Origin: UBA4582 sp013204195
GTDB lineage: Bacteria; Pseudomonadota; Gammaproteobacteria; Pseudomonadales; Azotimanducaceae
DNA: 64,000 nucleotides
Direction of reading: 5' to 3'
Assembly (NCBI GenBank): GCA_963925735.1
Contig: CAWUUH010000037.1
Span: 9,891-73,890 of the forward strand
In this document: positions 17,439 through 26,472 of the stretch, piece by piece
How positions within the stretch are numbered: position 1 is the first letter of the stretch
Layout: every line of letters starts with the position of its first letter
The notes under the pieces: generated by a model
Databases searched by the model: none
The model's input: only the letters and a program-made list of their open reading frames with translations
What the model was told of the DNA's origin: nothing
Program-made: the position numbers and the translations under genes

Positions 17439-19295
17439 ATGACCAGCCACATGACAAACTCCGTGTTTTCAGGCTCTTTACCAAGAACCCTCTTTTATCT
17501 ATCCTTATTGGCCTGCCTGGTATCTTGCGGTTCGCAGCCGACCAGAGAGAAAATCGCCAAGTCGCCCCAGACTATCTCCAAAACTGCCAGTCAAGCTCAG
17601 AACATCCAGCAACTGCTACTCGCCGCTGATCGCAGTACAGTGACACGCGCTGACGAGCTGAGAATTATAGCCGCAGAGCTGGCGTTAACTAACGAGGATG
17701 GCGTGCAGGCCCAAAAAATTCTCGATCTCGTCTCGGCAGCGCCACCCGCGGCGCTACTGCAACGCTTTATCCTTGCCCAGGCACGGGCGGCTCTAAGCCT
17801 TAAAATACCCCGATTGGCGCTCGAATGGCTCGCTGACAAACGACTCACCGACACGCCGATGAGCCCAACGGACGAATTGATTCAAGGTCAGCTTAGAGCC
17901 CAGGCGTATCTGCTCGCACGAAGCTACCTGGCTAGCGCGAGTGAACGGATGTCTTTTGACCCTTTACTAACGGACGAAGAAAGATACGCTAATCACGATA
18001 GTATCTTCGACGCACTATTATCGATACCCACGAGAAGTCTCACCACGCAAGCGCAAGCCGCCATCAGCAGCGACTTACGCGGCTGGTTGTCCCTGGCGGC
18101 CATGACTCAGCTATACCAATCTGATCCTGTCTTGCAGCTCCAGGCGCTCAATGACTGGCTGAAGGTCTGGAGCCATCATCCAGCGGCTATTCGCCTACCG
18201 ATGAACTTACAGTTGCTGTCTGAGGTCGTTCGAAATCAGCCCAAGGTCATCGCCCTTTTACTGCCACTGCAGGGCGAATTGGGTCCATACGGTCGCGCAA
18301 TCCGCGATGGCATATTGGCATCTCACTATCAACGCCACGGTCAGGCTGAGATTATGCTTTTTGATACCAGCGATGCCGACGTAAAAACACTCTTGATCGA
18401 AGCCCAGACCGCAGGTGCAGAGCTCGTGATCGGGCCCCTGAGCCGGGAAAATGTCACCGAGCTTGCTCGGCAAACATTACCGCTACCCGTGCTGGCATTG
18501 AATAGAAGTATGGATGCCGCCGATAACCCCGCGCTCTATCAATTTGGCCTCGCCCCCGAAGATGAAATTCATCAGATCGCAGACCAGGTCTTCATCGATG
18601 GTCAACGTAACGCCCTCATGATTTACCCCCGTGACGAGTGGGGCAAAAGAAATGCCGACGTCTTCGAGAATCACTTCTCTGGCTTGGGCGGCAAAATCAT
18701 TGATCGTGCGGAATACACTAACCAAAAAGACTATTCGGATTTAATCAAGACTCTGTTAGCTGTAGACAAGAGCGAGACGCGCGCCGCAGATTTACGCCGA
18801 ATCATTGGTGAACGCTTCGAATTCACACCCCGTCGACGTCAAGACATCGATTTCGTGTTCCTGCTCGCGAATCCGGCGCAAGCCCGCGGCATCAACCCGA
18901 CGCTCGCGTTCTACTACGCCGAAGATATTCCAGTTTATGCCACCTCAAACATTCACGACGGTAGCGACTCAAAAATTGAGGCCATCGACTTGAATGGCAT
19001 TCGGTTTTGTGAGATTCCCTGGAAGCTGATGGACCCGGATGCTTTTCAGCGGCAAATACAAACAACTTGGCCAGCAGCTACCGGTCGGCTTGCCGCTTTC
19101 TATGCGCTAGGGGTCGATGCTTACCAACTCTACCCAAGACTGAAACAGCTCAAGACACTCAAAAACAGTAAGATTAACGGCGTCACCGGTGTCCTTAGCC
19201 TCAACGACGCCAGGATCATTACTCGTGAATTAATGTGGGGCCAATTCAAAAATGGCGAAATCGACGTTATACCAACAATCACCGATGTCCCATGA
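17439..19295 (+). CDS. lpoA: Penicillin-binding protein activator LpoA (outer-membrane lipoprotein)
   Basis: A lipoprotein that spans the periplasm and activates PBP1A in relatives. With the ATG at 17439 it is 618 residues with a lipoprotein signal and lipobox ending at C30 (LVSC). An N-terminal helical TPR-like part (about 50-250) precedes a periplasmic-binding-protein fold (about 265-610; IALLLPLQGELGPYGRAIRDG at its start). The frame is open back to 17265, but that would bury the signal peptide. An ATG at 17451 is also possible. The stop overlaps the yraN start by four bases. Confidence 0.93.
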   Translation: MTSHMTNSVFSGSLPRTLFYLSLLACLVSCGSQPTREKIAKSPQTISKTASQAQNIQQLLLAADRSTVTRADELRIIAAELALTNEDGVQAQKILDLVSAAPPAALLQRFILAQARAALSLKIPRLALEWLADKRLTDTPMSPTDELIQGQLRAQAYLLARSYLASASERMSFDPLLTDEERYANHDSIFDALLSIPTRSLTTQAQAAISSDLRGWLSLAAMTQLYQSDPVLQLQALNDWLKVWSHHPAAIRLPMNLQLLSEVVRNQPKVIALLLPLQGELGPYGRAIRDGILASHYQRHGQAEIMLFDTSDADVKTLLIEAQTAGAELVIGPLSRENVTELARQTLPLPVLALNRSMDAADNPALYQFGLAPEDEIHQIADQVFIDGQRNALMIYPRDEWGKRNADVFENHFSGLGGKIIDRAEYTNQKDYSDLIKTLLAVDKSETRAADLRRIIGERFEFTPRRRQDIDFVFLLANPAQARGINPTLAFYYAEDIPVYATSNIHDGSDSKIEAIDLNGIRFCEIPWKLMDPDAFQRQIQTTWPAATGRLAAFYALGVDAYQLYPRLKQLKTLKNSKINGVTGVLSLNDARIITRELMWGQFKNGEIDVIPTITDVP

Positions 19296-19648
19296 GTAAG
19301 ACCAACATCCAGCGCGGCAATCTCGCCGAAGATCAGGCCCTCGAATTCCTTGAGGCCCAAGGGCTTATACTGGTCTTCCGCAATTTTCTCTGCAAGGCAG
19401 GCGAAATTGATCTTATCCTCAGAGATCAGACCACCGTAATATTCGTTGAAGTCAGGTATCGTGCAGACACTTCACGCGGCACGGGCGCTGACACCGTAAC
19501 TCGTAGTAAAATGGCTAAAATCATCAATTCGGCTCGATATTTCCTCATGCAACATCCGGCTTACGTTAAATTGGACTGCCGATTCGACGTGATTTCAATC
19601 TCCGCGTCCCTTGACTGGATTCAGAACGCGTTTACCCTAGACGATTAA
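19292..19648 (+). CDS. yraN: UPF0102 / YraN family endonuclease-like protein
   Basis: A 118-residue protein with the restriction-endonuclease-like core seen in the YraN family: G-x-AED near residue 10, GEIDLILRD (about 43-51) and FVEVRYR (about 56-62), matching the E, D and E-x-R/K positions of a PD-(D/E)xK fold. Biological function is not settled. The start at 19292 overlaps the lpoA stop (ATGA). In E. coli and Pseudomonas diaA follows; here dolP follows directly. Confidence 0.93.
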   Translation: MSKTNIQRGNLAEDQALEFLEAQGLILVFRNFLCKAGEIDLILRDQTTVIFVEVRYRADTSRGTGADTVTRSKMAKIINSARYFLMQHPAYVKLDCRFDVISISASLDWIQNAFTLDD

Positions 19649-19668
19649 TACCATAAGGACTCAAGACA

Positions 19669-20247
19669 ATGCGCTACTGGCTCTCATCCACTTCGCCGCG
19701 CTATACCGTTATCGTGCTGGCGCTGCTCGCGGCTCTGCAAGGTTGCGCTAGCGTTACAGGGCAGACCTCTGAAGACTATGGTAACCGTACACTAGGCACT
19801 GTCTGGGACGACCAGATGATCGAATCGAGAGGCAAAGCTATTGTTCGTGCTGCCAGTTCAGAACTGCACGATGCTCACCTGGGAATTACCAGCTTTAATG
19901 GTATGGTGCTCCTCACTGGACAAGTTGCTTCCGAAGAGACCAAAAACGCCGCTACCCTCGCCATCAAGGATTTGCGCAAGGTTCGCACAGTTCATAATGA
20001 GCTCGAGATAGCTGGCCCCACAACGATGATGGCCCGAACCAACGACGCTTGGCTGACGACTAAAGTAAAAACCGTTCTGTTAACCAACCAAGAAACCGAC
20101 GCTGGTCGCGTTAAGGTCGTCACTGAAAACGGGGTTGTTTATCTGATGGGATTATTATCAAGAGCGGAGTCAGAGGCCACTGTCGAAAAAGTTAGACAAG
20201 TCTTTGGCGTCCAAAAAATTGTCAAAATCTTCGAATACATCAACTAG
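19669..20247 (+). CDS. dolP: BON-domain outer-membrane lipoprotein DolP
   Basis: A 192-residue lipoprotein with a lipobox ending at C26 (LQGC) and two BON domains (about 48-115 and 125-190). In E. coli DolP supports outer-membrane integrity and the BAM complex at sites rich in anionic lipid. A short ribosome binding site (AAGGA) precedes the ATG. It completes the lpoA-yraN-dolP run. Confidence 0.92.
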   Translation: MRYWLSSTSPRYTVIVLALLAALQGCASVTGQTSEDYGNRTLGTVWDDQMIESRGKAIVRAASSELHDAHLGITSFNGMVLLTGQVASEETKNAATLAIKDLRKVRTVHNELEIAGPTTMMARTNDAWLTTKVKTVLLTNQETDAGRVKVVTENGVVYLMGLLSRAESEATVEKVRQVFGVQKIVKIFEYIN

Positions 20248-20348
20248 CAGAACGCGGTTAAACCCAGGCGGGATTGAGCGCCAACATAACAACCCTTCGT
20301 ACCCGACGGCATAACAAATGGCTACCCAGTATCAGATCAAGGTTTTGA

Positions 20349-20732
20349 TTACTTGATCACTTTGAGCGCTGGCGGGCCTTTCTTAATTGCCTTGGGTGGC
20401 GTTGGCTCGGGGTCTTTGTCTTCTCGAGGAAACCACATGCCCTCGCCGTTTTCTTTCGCGACGATCCCAAGCACAGCTCGCATTGGCGCGTGGATGTAAT
20501 GGGAGACGCCACCAAACCGGCCGCTAAAGGTTAAGTGGCCGTCCTCTATCATTAGATCACGTATCGCTGAAGGACTGATATTCAGAACTATCTGATCATC
20601 TTTGACATAGTTCAAGGGGACTTGTGTATCGGCAACCGTGGCGTCAAGAATAAGATAAGGGGTCAGGTCGTTATCCAGGATCCATTCATTGATAGCGCGG
20701 AGGAGGTAGGGTACAGATGAAGTCATCGTCAT
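20349..20732 (-). CDS. sspB: ClpXP specificity-enhancing factor SspB
   Basis: An adaptor that delivers SsrA-tagged proteins to ClpXP. The start at 20732 follows an AAGGGG ribosome binding site and gives 127 residues; the earlier in-frame start at 20753 has no such site. The N-terminal domain PYLLRAINEWILDND is typical. An acidic linker ends in the ClpX-docking tail PPALKVIK. It follows sspA on the same strand, as in most gammaproteobacteria. Confidence 0.94.
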   Translation of the reverse strand: MTMTSSVPYLLRAINEWILDNDLTPYLILDATVADTQVPLNYVKDDQIVLNISPSAIRDLMIEDGHLTFSGRFGGVSHYIHAPMRAVLGIVAKENGEGMWFPREDKDPEPTPPKAIKKGPPALKVIK

Positions 20733-20767
20733 AGGCCTATCCCCTTCCGTCACCTGAATACAACGAG

Positions 20768-21400
20768 TTAGTCTCGCATATCCATTTCGGCTTCAGACAA
20801 ACTCGCCTGAAATGCGTCTCGATCGAATATTCGATCCATGTATACAAGCATTGATTTCGCTTGCTTAGCAGGCAGCTCTATTCCCATAGCGGGTAATCGC
20901 CAGAGTATCGGCGCGACGCAGCAATCTACCAGGGTAAATTCATCGCTCATAAAATAAGGCTTCTCAGAAAATATCGGCGCGATAGAAACTAAGCTTTCGC
21001 GCAATTCTTTTCTCGCCTTTTCAACAACACTTTCTTTCGATTTTCCGGCCAATATCAAATCTACAGCCGAACACCAGTCACGCTGAATCCGATAAATAAA
21101 CAAACGACTTTGAGCTCGCGCTACCGGATACACTGGCAGTAGCGGTGGGTGAGGAAATCGTTCATCCAAATATTCCATAATCACAGCGGACTCATATAGA
21201 ACGAGATCGCGGTCAACCAACGTAGGCAAACTGTTGTAGGGGTTCAGGCCTGCCAAGTCTTCCGGCATATTGTTTGGATCGACGTCAATGACATCTACGG
21301 CTACGCCCTTCTCGGCAAGCACAAGCCTGACACGCTGGCTGTAGTGATCATTTCCATCAGAATAAAATACCATCGATGAGTGTTTTGCAACTACCCCCAT
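20768..21400 (-). CDS. sspA: Stringent starvation protein A (RNA polymerase-associated)
   Basis: A 210-residue glutathione-S-transferase-fold protein that binds RNA polymerase in starvation and stress. It has the N-terminal thioredoxin-like part (SMVFYSDGNDHYSQRVRLVLAEKG), NSLPTLVDRDLVLYES and the C-terminal helical domain. It starts 85 bases downstream of petC, separated by a strong hairpin, and pairs with sspB. Confidence 0.95.
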   Translation of the reverse strand: MGVVAKHSSMVFYSDGNDHYSQRVRLVLAEKGVAVDVIDVDPNNMPEDLAGLNPYNSLPTLVDRDLVLYESAVIMEYLDERFPHPPLLPVYPVARAQSRLFIYRIQRDWCSAVDLILAGKSKESVVEKARKELRESLVSIAPIFSEKPYFMSDEFTLVDCCVAPILWRLPAMGIELPAKQAKSMLVYMDRIFDRDAFQASLSEAEMDMRD

Positions 21401-21436
21401 CTTTTCACCTCGCAGTAAGGGTTAATCTAAAGGATA

Positions 21437-21469
21437 TGCCGGCAATCGCGATGAATGCGATTGCCGGCA
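21437..21469 (-). terminator. 13-bp perfect hairpin after petABC
   Basis: TGCCGGCAATCGC (21437-21449) and GCGATTGCCGGCA (21457-21469) form a perfect 13-base stem with a seven-base loop between the petC stop and sspA start. The bases after it on the minus strand (TATCCTTTAG) contain only a short T-run. It probably terminates or attenuates petABC read-through into sspA, or protects the petC 3' end. Confidence 0.65.
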
Positions 21470-21485
21470 CAGGACTGTTACTCGC

Positions 21486-22310
21486 TTACTTGTGAAACGC
21501 TTTGTGGTATTCCCGACCCAGCAGCCAGGCAAACACATAGAAGAATGCCAAGAATAGTAAGACATACCAGCCGACACGGGTACGCTCTATACGTGCGGGT
21601 TCTGCCATGTAATAGAGAAAATTCGCTAGGTCATAGACAACTTGATCATACTCGGCCGGATTCAGTGAACCTGAGCCCGCCACCAGTTCAAGGGGACTAT
21701 AGCCCCGCTCAACCAACTCGTTACCACACAACTCTTCGGTAATGTATTCATCGGTCAATGGATCTCGCATGTCTCCACCGTTAGCCGCAAGTCGCGGGAC
21801 CTGCTTGCACACATACTGTTGCATACCCTGCAGGTCAGCCAATGCATGGGGCATACCGACATTCTCAAACACTAGATTATTTACACCCAGCGGTCGCTTA
21901 CTGTCTGCATAGAAGGTTCTGAGATACGTGTAAATCCAGTCAGGTCCGCCCTTCAAGTTATTGTGCAAAGTCAGATCAGGTGGCGCGGCGCCAAACCATT
22001 TTTTGGCGTTTTTAGTGCTCATATTATTAACGATTAAATCGCCAATCTTAGTCTCTGGATCAAACACGAGATGCTCAAGCATCAGTGCATCGGGTATACC
22101 CAGATCATCAGCCGTGCGCTTATAGCGTTGGTATTGCAGGGAATGACACCCCATACAATAATTCATATAGGTTTGCATGCCGCGCTGCAACGATGGCTGG
22201 TCATGGACATCAGGTTCCATATGATCCAGCGGATAGCCCGCTTCAGACGCCTGCAAGCCCATCGCCGACAGTAACAATGTCAGGGGTATTAATATTGTTT
22301 TCAACATCAC
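21486..22310 (-). CDS. petC: Ubiquinol-cytochrome c reductase, cytochrome c1
   Basis: The heme c subunit of the bc1 complex. It is 274 residues with a signal peptide (about 1-21), the heme motif CMGCH at 52-56, and a C-terminal membrane anchor (about 247-266, WYVLLFLAFFYVFAWLLGREY). Its ATG overlaps the petB stop by four bases. It passes electrons from the Rieske protein to soluble cytochrome c. Confidence 0.96.
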   Translation of the reverse strand: MMLKTILIPLTLLLSAMGLQASEAGYPLDHMEPDVHDQPSLQRGMQTYMNYCMGCHSLQYQRYKRTADDLGIPDALMLEHLVFDPETKIGDLIVNNMSTKNAKKWFGAAPPDLTLHNNLKGGPDWIYTYLRTFYADSKRPLGVNNLVFENVGMPHALADLQGMQQYVCKQVPRLAANGGDMRDPLTDEYITEELCGNELVERGYSPLELVAGSGSLNPAEYDQVVYDLANFLYYMAEPARIERTRVGWYVLLFLAFFYVFAWLLGREYHKAFHK

Positions 22311-23563
22311 AACGTCACCCTATCTGGTACTGGTTTCGTTTTCTCAACACTGGTGTACCAGGGCATGAGCAAGAAATAAGCAAAATAAATCGCCGTACAT
22401 ATTTGCGCAATGATGGTTCTTATGGGCGTCGGGTGCACCGTACCCAAGTAACCAAGAATAAAGAAACATATAACAAATGCCGCCAGGAACAACTTGCTCG
22501 GCAAGCCTTTATAGCGCATCGACTTTACTGGAGATTTGTCCAGCCAAGGTACAACAAACAAAATCGCAATCGCACCAGCCATCACCACTAGGCCCCAAAA
22601 TTTAGCAGTCATGCCAAACAAGGGGAAAGTTGCTGCCCGCAACATCGAGTAATACGGGGTGTAATACCAGACAGGCGCAATCAAATTCGGCGTTTTCAAT
22701 GGATCAGCAGGCTCGAAGTTAGGATGCTCCAGCAGATAACCCCCACCGTCTGGGAAAAAGAACATCACCGCTGAGAAGATGATCAGAAACATGATGATCG
22801 CCGGCACATCGTGACCGATCGTGTAATAAGGATGGAACGGGATGCCGTCGAGAGGCTTGCCGTCCTCATCCAGATGCTTTTTGATATCCACGCCGTCTGG
22901 ATTGTTCGAGCCTACTTCATGCAACGCAAGAATGTGCAGAACCACCAAAACCAACAGCACAATAGGTACCGCGACCACGTGCAGCGCAAAAAACCGGTTC
23001 AGTGTGATGCCTGACATATTGAAATCGCCGCGCACCCACACTGCCAGACTATCGCCCACCACAGGGATAGCACCGGCCAGAGATACGATCACCTGCGCAC
23101 CCCAGTAGGACATGTTTCCCCAAGGTAACAAGTATCCAAAAAAGCCTTCAGCCATCAGTGCCAAATATATCAGCATACCGAAGACCCAGATCAGTTCTCT
23201 CGGTTTCTGGTAAGAACCATACATCAACCCACGAAACATATGCAGATAGACCACTACGAAAAATGCTGATGCGCCCGTAGAATGCATATAGCGTAACAAC
23301 CAGCCATATTCCACATCTCGCATGATGTATTCGATAGACTTGAAAGCACCCTCACCGGTAGGCGTGTAGCTCATCGTCAACCAAATGCCGGTCAATAACT
23401 GATTCACCAGCACCACGAAAGACAGCACACCAAAGATATACCAGATGTTGAAGTTTTTAGGCGCATAGTACTTTGACATATGCTTTTCATAGGTTTCCGT
23501 AACCGGTAACCGGTCATCGACCCAACGCATGATGTTTTTCAACTGCTGTTCCAATTTTGCCAT
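22307..23563 (-). CDS. petB: Ubiquinol-cytochrome c reductase, cytochrome b
   Basis: The membrane subunit of the bc1 complex holding the two b hemes and the quinol sites; 418 residues. Heme-binding histidines lie in RYMHSTGASAFF / VVYLHMFRG and RFFALHVVAVP / VVLHILALHEVG. The Qo-site region shows ISYWGAQV-like MSYWGAQVIVS. Its ATG shares one base with the petA stop (TAATG), so the two are translationally coupled. Confidence 0.97.
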   Translation of the reverse strand: MAKLEQQLKNIMRWVDDRLPVTETYEKHMSKYYAPKNFNIWYIFGVLSFVVLVNQLLTGIWLTMSYTPTGEGAFKSIEYIMRDVEYGWLLRYMHSTGASAFFVVVYLHMFRGLMYGSYQKPRELIWVFGMLIYLALMAEGFFGYLLPWGNMSYWGAQVIVSLAGAIPVVGDSLAVWVRGDFNMSGITLNRFFALHVVAVPIVLLVLVVLHILALHEVGSNNPDGVDIKKHLDEDGKPLDGIPFHPYYTIGHDVPAIIMFLIIFSAVMFFFPDGGGYLLEHPNFEPADPLKTPNLIAPVWYYTPYYSMLRAATFPLFGMTAKFWGLVVMAGAIAILFVVPWLDKSPVKSMRYKGLPSKLFLAAFVICFFILGYLGTVHPTPIRTIIAQICTAIYFAYFLLMPWYTSVEKTKPVPDRVTL

Positions 23564-24162
23564 TACGCTACTCCCTTGTCTTCGCCAATCACAAGGACTG
23601 AGTCATCTTCATAGTAATAAGGCGGAACCTCAAGGTTCGTAGGAGCCGGCACGCCACTGTAGACCCGCCCAGACATATCAAACTTAGAGCCATGGCATGG
23701 ACAATAAAACCCACCCACCCATTCAGGATCAAATTCTTGAGGCGTTACTTCAGGTTTGAATTTAGGCGAGCAGCCTAGGTGAGTACAGATACCTATCAGC
23801 ACCAACAAATCCGGGCGGATCGACCGAGTTTCGTTGCGAGCATATTCCGGCTGCTGATTTTCTAAGGAATCGGGATCTGCCAACCGAGAGGTTTTGCTGC
23901 TCAAGCTAGCCAGCATCTCGTCCGTACGCTTGACAATGAATACGGGTTTGTCACGCCAAGCTGGGATTGGTCCGAGGATATCCCCCGGCTCCATCCGACT
24001 GATGTCGACCTTAACTGGTGCGCCTGCAGCCAACGCCTTGGCGCTGGGATTCCAGGATCCGATAAACGGAATGGCAACACCTACAACACCCGCTGAGCCT
24101 ATCACTGACGTCGCGCCGATTAAAAAATTACGACGCGGTGCGTTAATCCCCTCATCACTCAA
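23563..24162 (-). CDS. petA: Ubiquinol-cytochrome c reductase, Rieske iron-sulfur subunit
   Basis: The Rieske 2Fe-2S subunit of bc1. Cluster motifs CTHLGC and CPCHGS are both intact. A twin-arginine signal (PRRNFLIG) and a hydrophobic segment sit at the N-terminus. I place the start at TTG 24162 (199 residues), because it gives a family-like N-terminus (SDEGINAPRRNFL) and has GGGGGGAG eight bases upstream. The longer frame from GTG 24186 would swallow that ribosome binding site. Confidence 0.94.
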   Translation of the reverse strand: MSDEGINAPRRNFLIGATSVIGSAGVVGVAIPFIGSWNPSAKALAAGAPVKVDISRMEPGDILGPIPAWRDKPVFIVKRTDEMLASLSSKTSRLADPDSLENQQPEYARNETRSIRPDLLVLIGICTHLGCSPKFKPEVTPQEFDPEWVGGFYCPCHGSKFDMSGRVYSGVPAPTNLEVPPYYYEDDSVLVIGEDKGVA

Positions 24163-24189
24163 GATGATTTCTCCCCCCAATACCACAGC

Positions 24190-24208
24190 AAAAAACAGCC
24201 AGTGGCTG
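24190..24208 (-). terminator. Intrinsic-terminator-like hairpin between rpsI and petA
   Basis: On the minus strand, CAGCC-ACT-GGCTG is followed at once by six T residues. This is a short but canonical terminator shape. It sits 28 bases ahead of the petA start and 149 bases after the rpsI stop. It may end the rplM-rpsI transcript or, because it lies so close to petA, act as an attenuator in a petABC leader. Confidence 0.6.
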
Positions 24209-24356
24209 CCGATGGTTTATCATTAAAGTCCGCCAATGTTAGCACATTCGAAGCTTAAAATGCGCCTCAGCGGAAGATCCTTTACTGGTGTTATCACGAC
24301 GCCAGAAACGCAATGGCCACAAGATTTTTCCCATGGCCACTGGCTGAAGCAATAGA

Positions 24357-24743
24357 CTATCGCTTGGAGAACTGAGGCTTTTTTCGGGCCTTACGTAAAC
24401 CAACTTTCTTACGCTCAACGACGCGAGCATCGCGAGTCACGAAGCCCGCTTTGCGTAAAGATGGACGCAGTGTTTCGTCGTACTCCATCAACGCTCGAGT
24501 AATACCATGACGAATCGCGCCCGCTTGGCCAGAACCACCACCACCGCGGACAGTCACGTAAAAATCGAACTTGTCTTTCATTTCAACGAGCTCGAGGGGC
24601 TGACGAACGATCATCCGCGCCGTTTCACGACCAAAATAAAGGTCGAGGGGCTTGTCGTTGACGACGATATTGCCCTGCCCAACCGTCATGAAGACCCTGG
24701 CCTTGGACGACTTTCTTCTTCCTGTTCCGTAATACTGCGTCAT
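24357..24743 (-). CDS. rpsI: 30S ribosomal protein S9
   Basis: Ribosomal protein uS9, 128 residues, with MTQYYGTGRRKSSKARVF at the N-terminus, GGGGSGQAGAIRHGI in the middle and the basic tail ending KKPQFSKR that reaches the P-site tRNA. It lies 13 bases after rplM; the two always form an operon. Confidence 0.98.
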   Translation of the reverse strand: MTQYYGTGRRKSSKARVFMTVGQGNIVVNDKPLDLYFGRETARMIVRQPLELVEMKDKFDFYVTVRGGGGSGQAGAIRHGITRALMEYDETLRPSLRKAGFVTRDARVVERKKVGLRKARKKPQFSKR

Positions 24744-24756
24744 AGATAAGCCTTAA

Positions 24757-25185
24757 CTATAGTTCAAGTACTTGCGGCTGTTGCGCCGTATGTGGGTGCT
24801 CGCTACCAGCGTAAACCTTAAGTTTGGTCAACATGGAGTAACTGAGCTTGTTTTTCGGCATCATACCCTTGACCGCTTTCTGGATAATTCGCTCCGGCGC
24901 CTTGTCAATCAACTTGTCAAAAGTAATCGACTTGATACCGCCGGGAAAACCCGTGTGGTGATAATACACCTTGTCAGTGGTTTTGTTGCCAGTCACCCGC
25001 ACTTTTTCGGCGTTAACAACGACAATATAGTCACCGGTATCGACGTGAGGGGTAAATTCGGCTTTATGCTTGCCGCGCAGACGGTTGGCAATCTCTGTCG
25101 CCATCCGGCCCAGGGTCTTATCAGTGGCGTCGACGACGTACCAACTGTGCTTCGCTGTTTCTTTTTTCGCTGATATTGTTTTCAT
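24757..25185 (-). CDS. rplM: 50S ribosomal protein L13
   Basis: Ribosomal protein uL13, 142 residues. The ATG at 25185 gives the standard start MKTISAKKE; the frame is open to 25275 but that extension is not part of L13. Conserved HPxxGGIK-like FPGGIKSITF and AVKGMMPKNKLS are present. First gene of the rplM-rpsI pair. Confidence 0.98.
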   Translation of the reverse strand: MKTISAKKETAKHSWYVVDATDKTLGRMATEIANRLRGKHKAEFTPHVDTGDYIVVVNAEKVRVTGNKTTDKVYYHHTGFPGGIKSITFDKLIDKAPERIIQKAVKGMMPKNKLSYSMLTKLKVYAGSEHPHTAQQPQVLEL

Positions 25186-25338
25186 GGATAAACCGTTATG
25201 TTGGAAAAACACACCTGGCTCAACCAGGATTTCGGGAGGGCGCATGTTACCCAACCCAGCAACTCCGTGCAACACAAATCCACGGGAAAAACCTTGTCAA
25301 AAGCGGCAATGCTGTATACCGAGCTAATTTAAGGCTCA

Positions 25339-26460
25339 TCAGGGGTGGTGCTCGCGGGCCAGATACTCCTCCGACTGCATTTCCTGCAAGCGGCTCTCGG
25401 TACGCTGGAACTCGAAGCCTAACCGTTCACCCTGGTAAAGCTCAAGCACTGACACTGCCGCAGACAAGATTAATTTCACATTATGGTCATAAAACTCATC
25501 GATCAGGCTAATAAATCTGCGAGCGGCATCTTCATGGCGCACAGTGAACTGCGGCACATTACTCACGAGCACAGTTTGGTATAACATCGCCAGCTCGATG
25601 TAGTCATTTTGACTTCTCGGACCCTCGCACAAAGCGCTAAACTCAAACCAGACCACACCGTCACCGCAGTAACGGGTCGGTATGTGCCGCCCCTCAATCT
25701 CAAGCAACATATTCGGCTCGCCCATATCAGGCGACAGCGCCCTAAAACTCCGCGCTAACCCCTCATCCGCCTGGGCATCCAACGGCGCATGATAGATTTC
25801 TGCGTCTTGCAGTACTCGCAAGCGATAATCGACGCCGCCATCAACATTCAATATTGTCGTACGCGCTTCAAGCAAGGCTATGGCTGGCAGAAACTTGCTC
25901 CGCTGCAGACCCTCACGATAAAGATTCTTCGGCGCCACATTCGATGTCGCGACCAGGACGACACCATGATCTAACAGCGCCTCCAGCAACCCGGCCAAGA
26001 TCATCGCGTCGGTGATGTCCGAGACAAAAAATTCGTCAAAACACAGCACTCGGCACTGCTGCGCAAAATCTCGGGCGATTTTGCGCAGCGGGTTCGCCTC
26101 ACCTTGGAGCAAATGCAACTGCTGGTGAACATGACGCATAAATCGATGGAAGTGCATTCGTTGCTTGCCCGCAAAAGGCAACGACTCATAAAACAGATCC
26201 ATCAAATAGGTCTTGCCCCGACCAACCCCCCCCCAGAAGTACAGACCCTTAATCGAATCCTGCTGCTGGCGCCGCACAGGCAGGTTCAACAGACGTTTAA
26301 GCCAGCCAGCTTCGGATCTGTCTGGCGCTGAATTTGACGCCACAAGAACATCGTACAGTCGCTGCAGGTGCTCAACAGCCTCTAGCTGCGCGCTGTCCGA
26401 CTGAATTTCGCCACTGGCAACGACGTCCCGATAGGTTTTGGCAGGCCCCTGGCGCAGCAT
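25339..26460 (-). CDS. zapE: Cell division protein ZapE (AFG1-like ATPase)
   Basis: An AAA-type ATPase (373 residues from ATG 26460; a GTG at 26466 would add two residues). Walker A GGVGRGKT lies near residue 83, Walker B LCFDEFFVSD near 144, and the sensor stretch VLVATSNVAPKNLY near 176. In E. coli ZapE binds FtsZ and destabilises the ring late in division. It follows hisD by 12 bases. Confidence 0.94.
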   Translation of the reverse strand: MLRQGPAKTYRDVVASGEIQSDSAQLEAVEHLQRLYDVLVASNSAPDRSEAGWLKRLLNLPVRRQQQDSIKGLYFWGGVGRGKTYLMDLFYESLPFAGKQRMHFHRFMRHVHQQLHLLQGEANPLRKIARDFAQQCRVLCFDEFFVSDITDAMILAGLLEALLDHGVVLVATSNVAPKNLYREGLQRSKFLPAIALLEARTTILNVDGGVDYRLRVLQDAEIYHAPLDAQADEGLARSFRALSPDMGEPNMLLEIEGRHIPTRYCGDGVVWFEFSALCEGPRSQNDYIELAMLYQTVLVSNVPQFTVRHEDAARRFISLIDEFYDHNVKLILSAAVSVLELYQGERLGFEFQRTESRLQEMQSEEYLAREHHP

Positions 26461-26472
26461 ATCCACCCGAAA

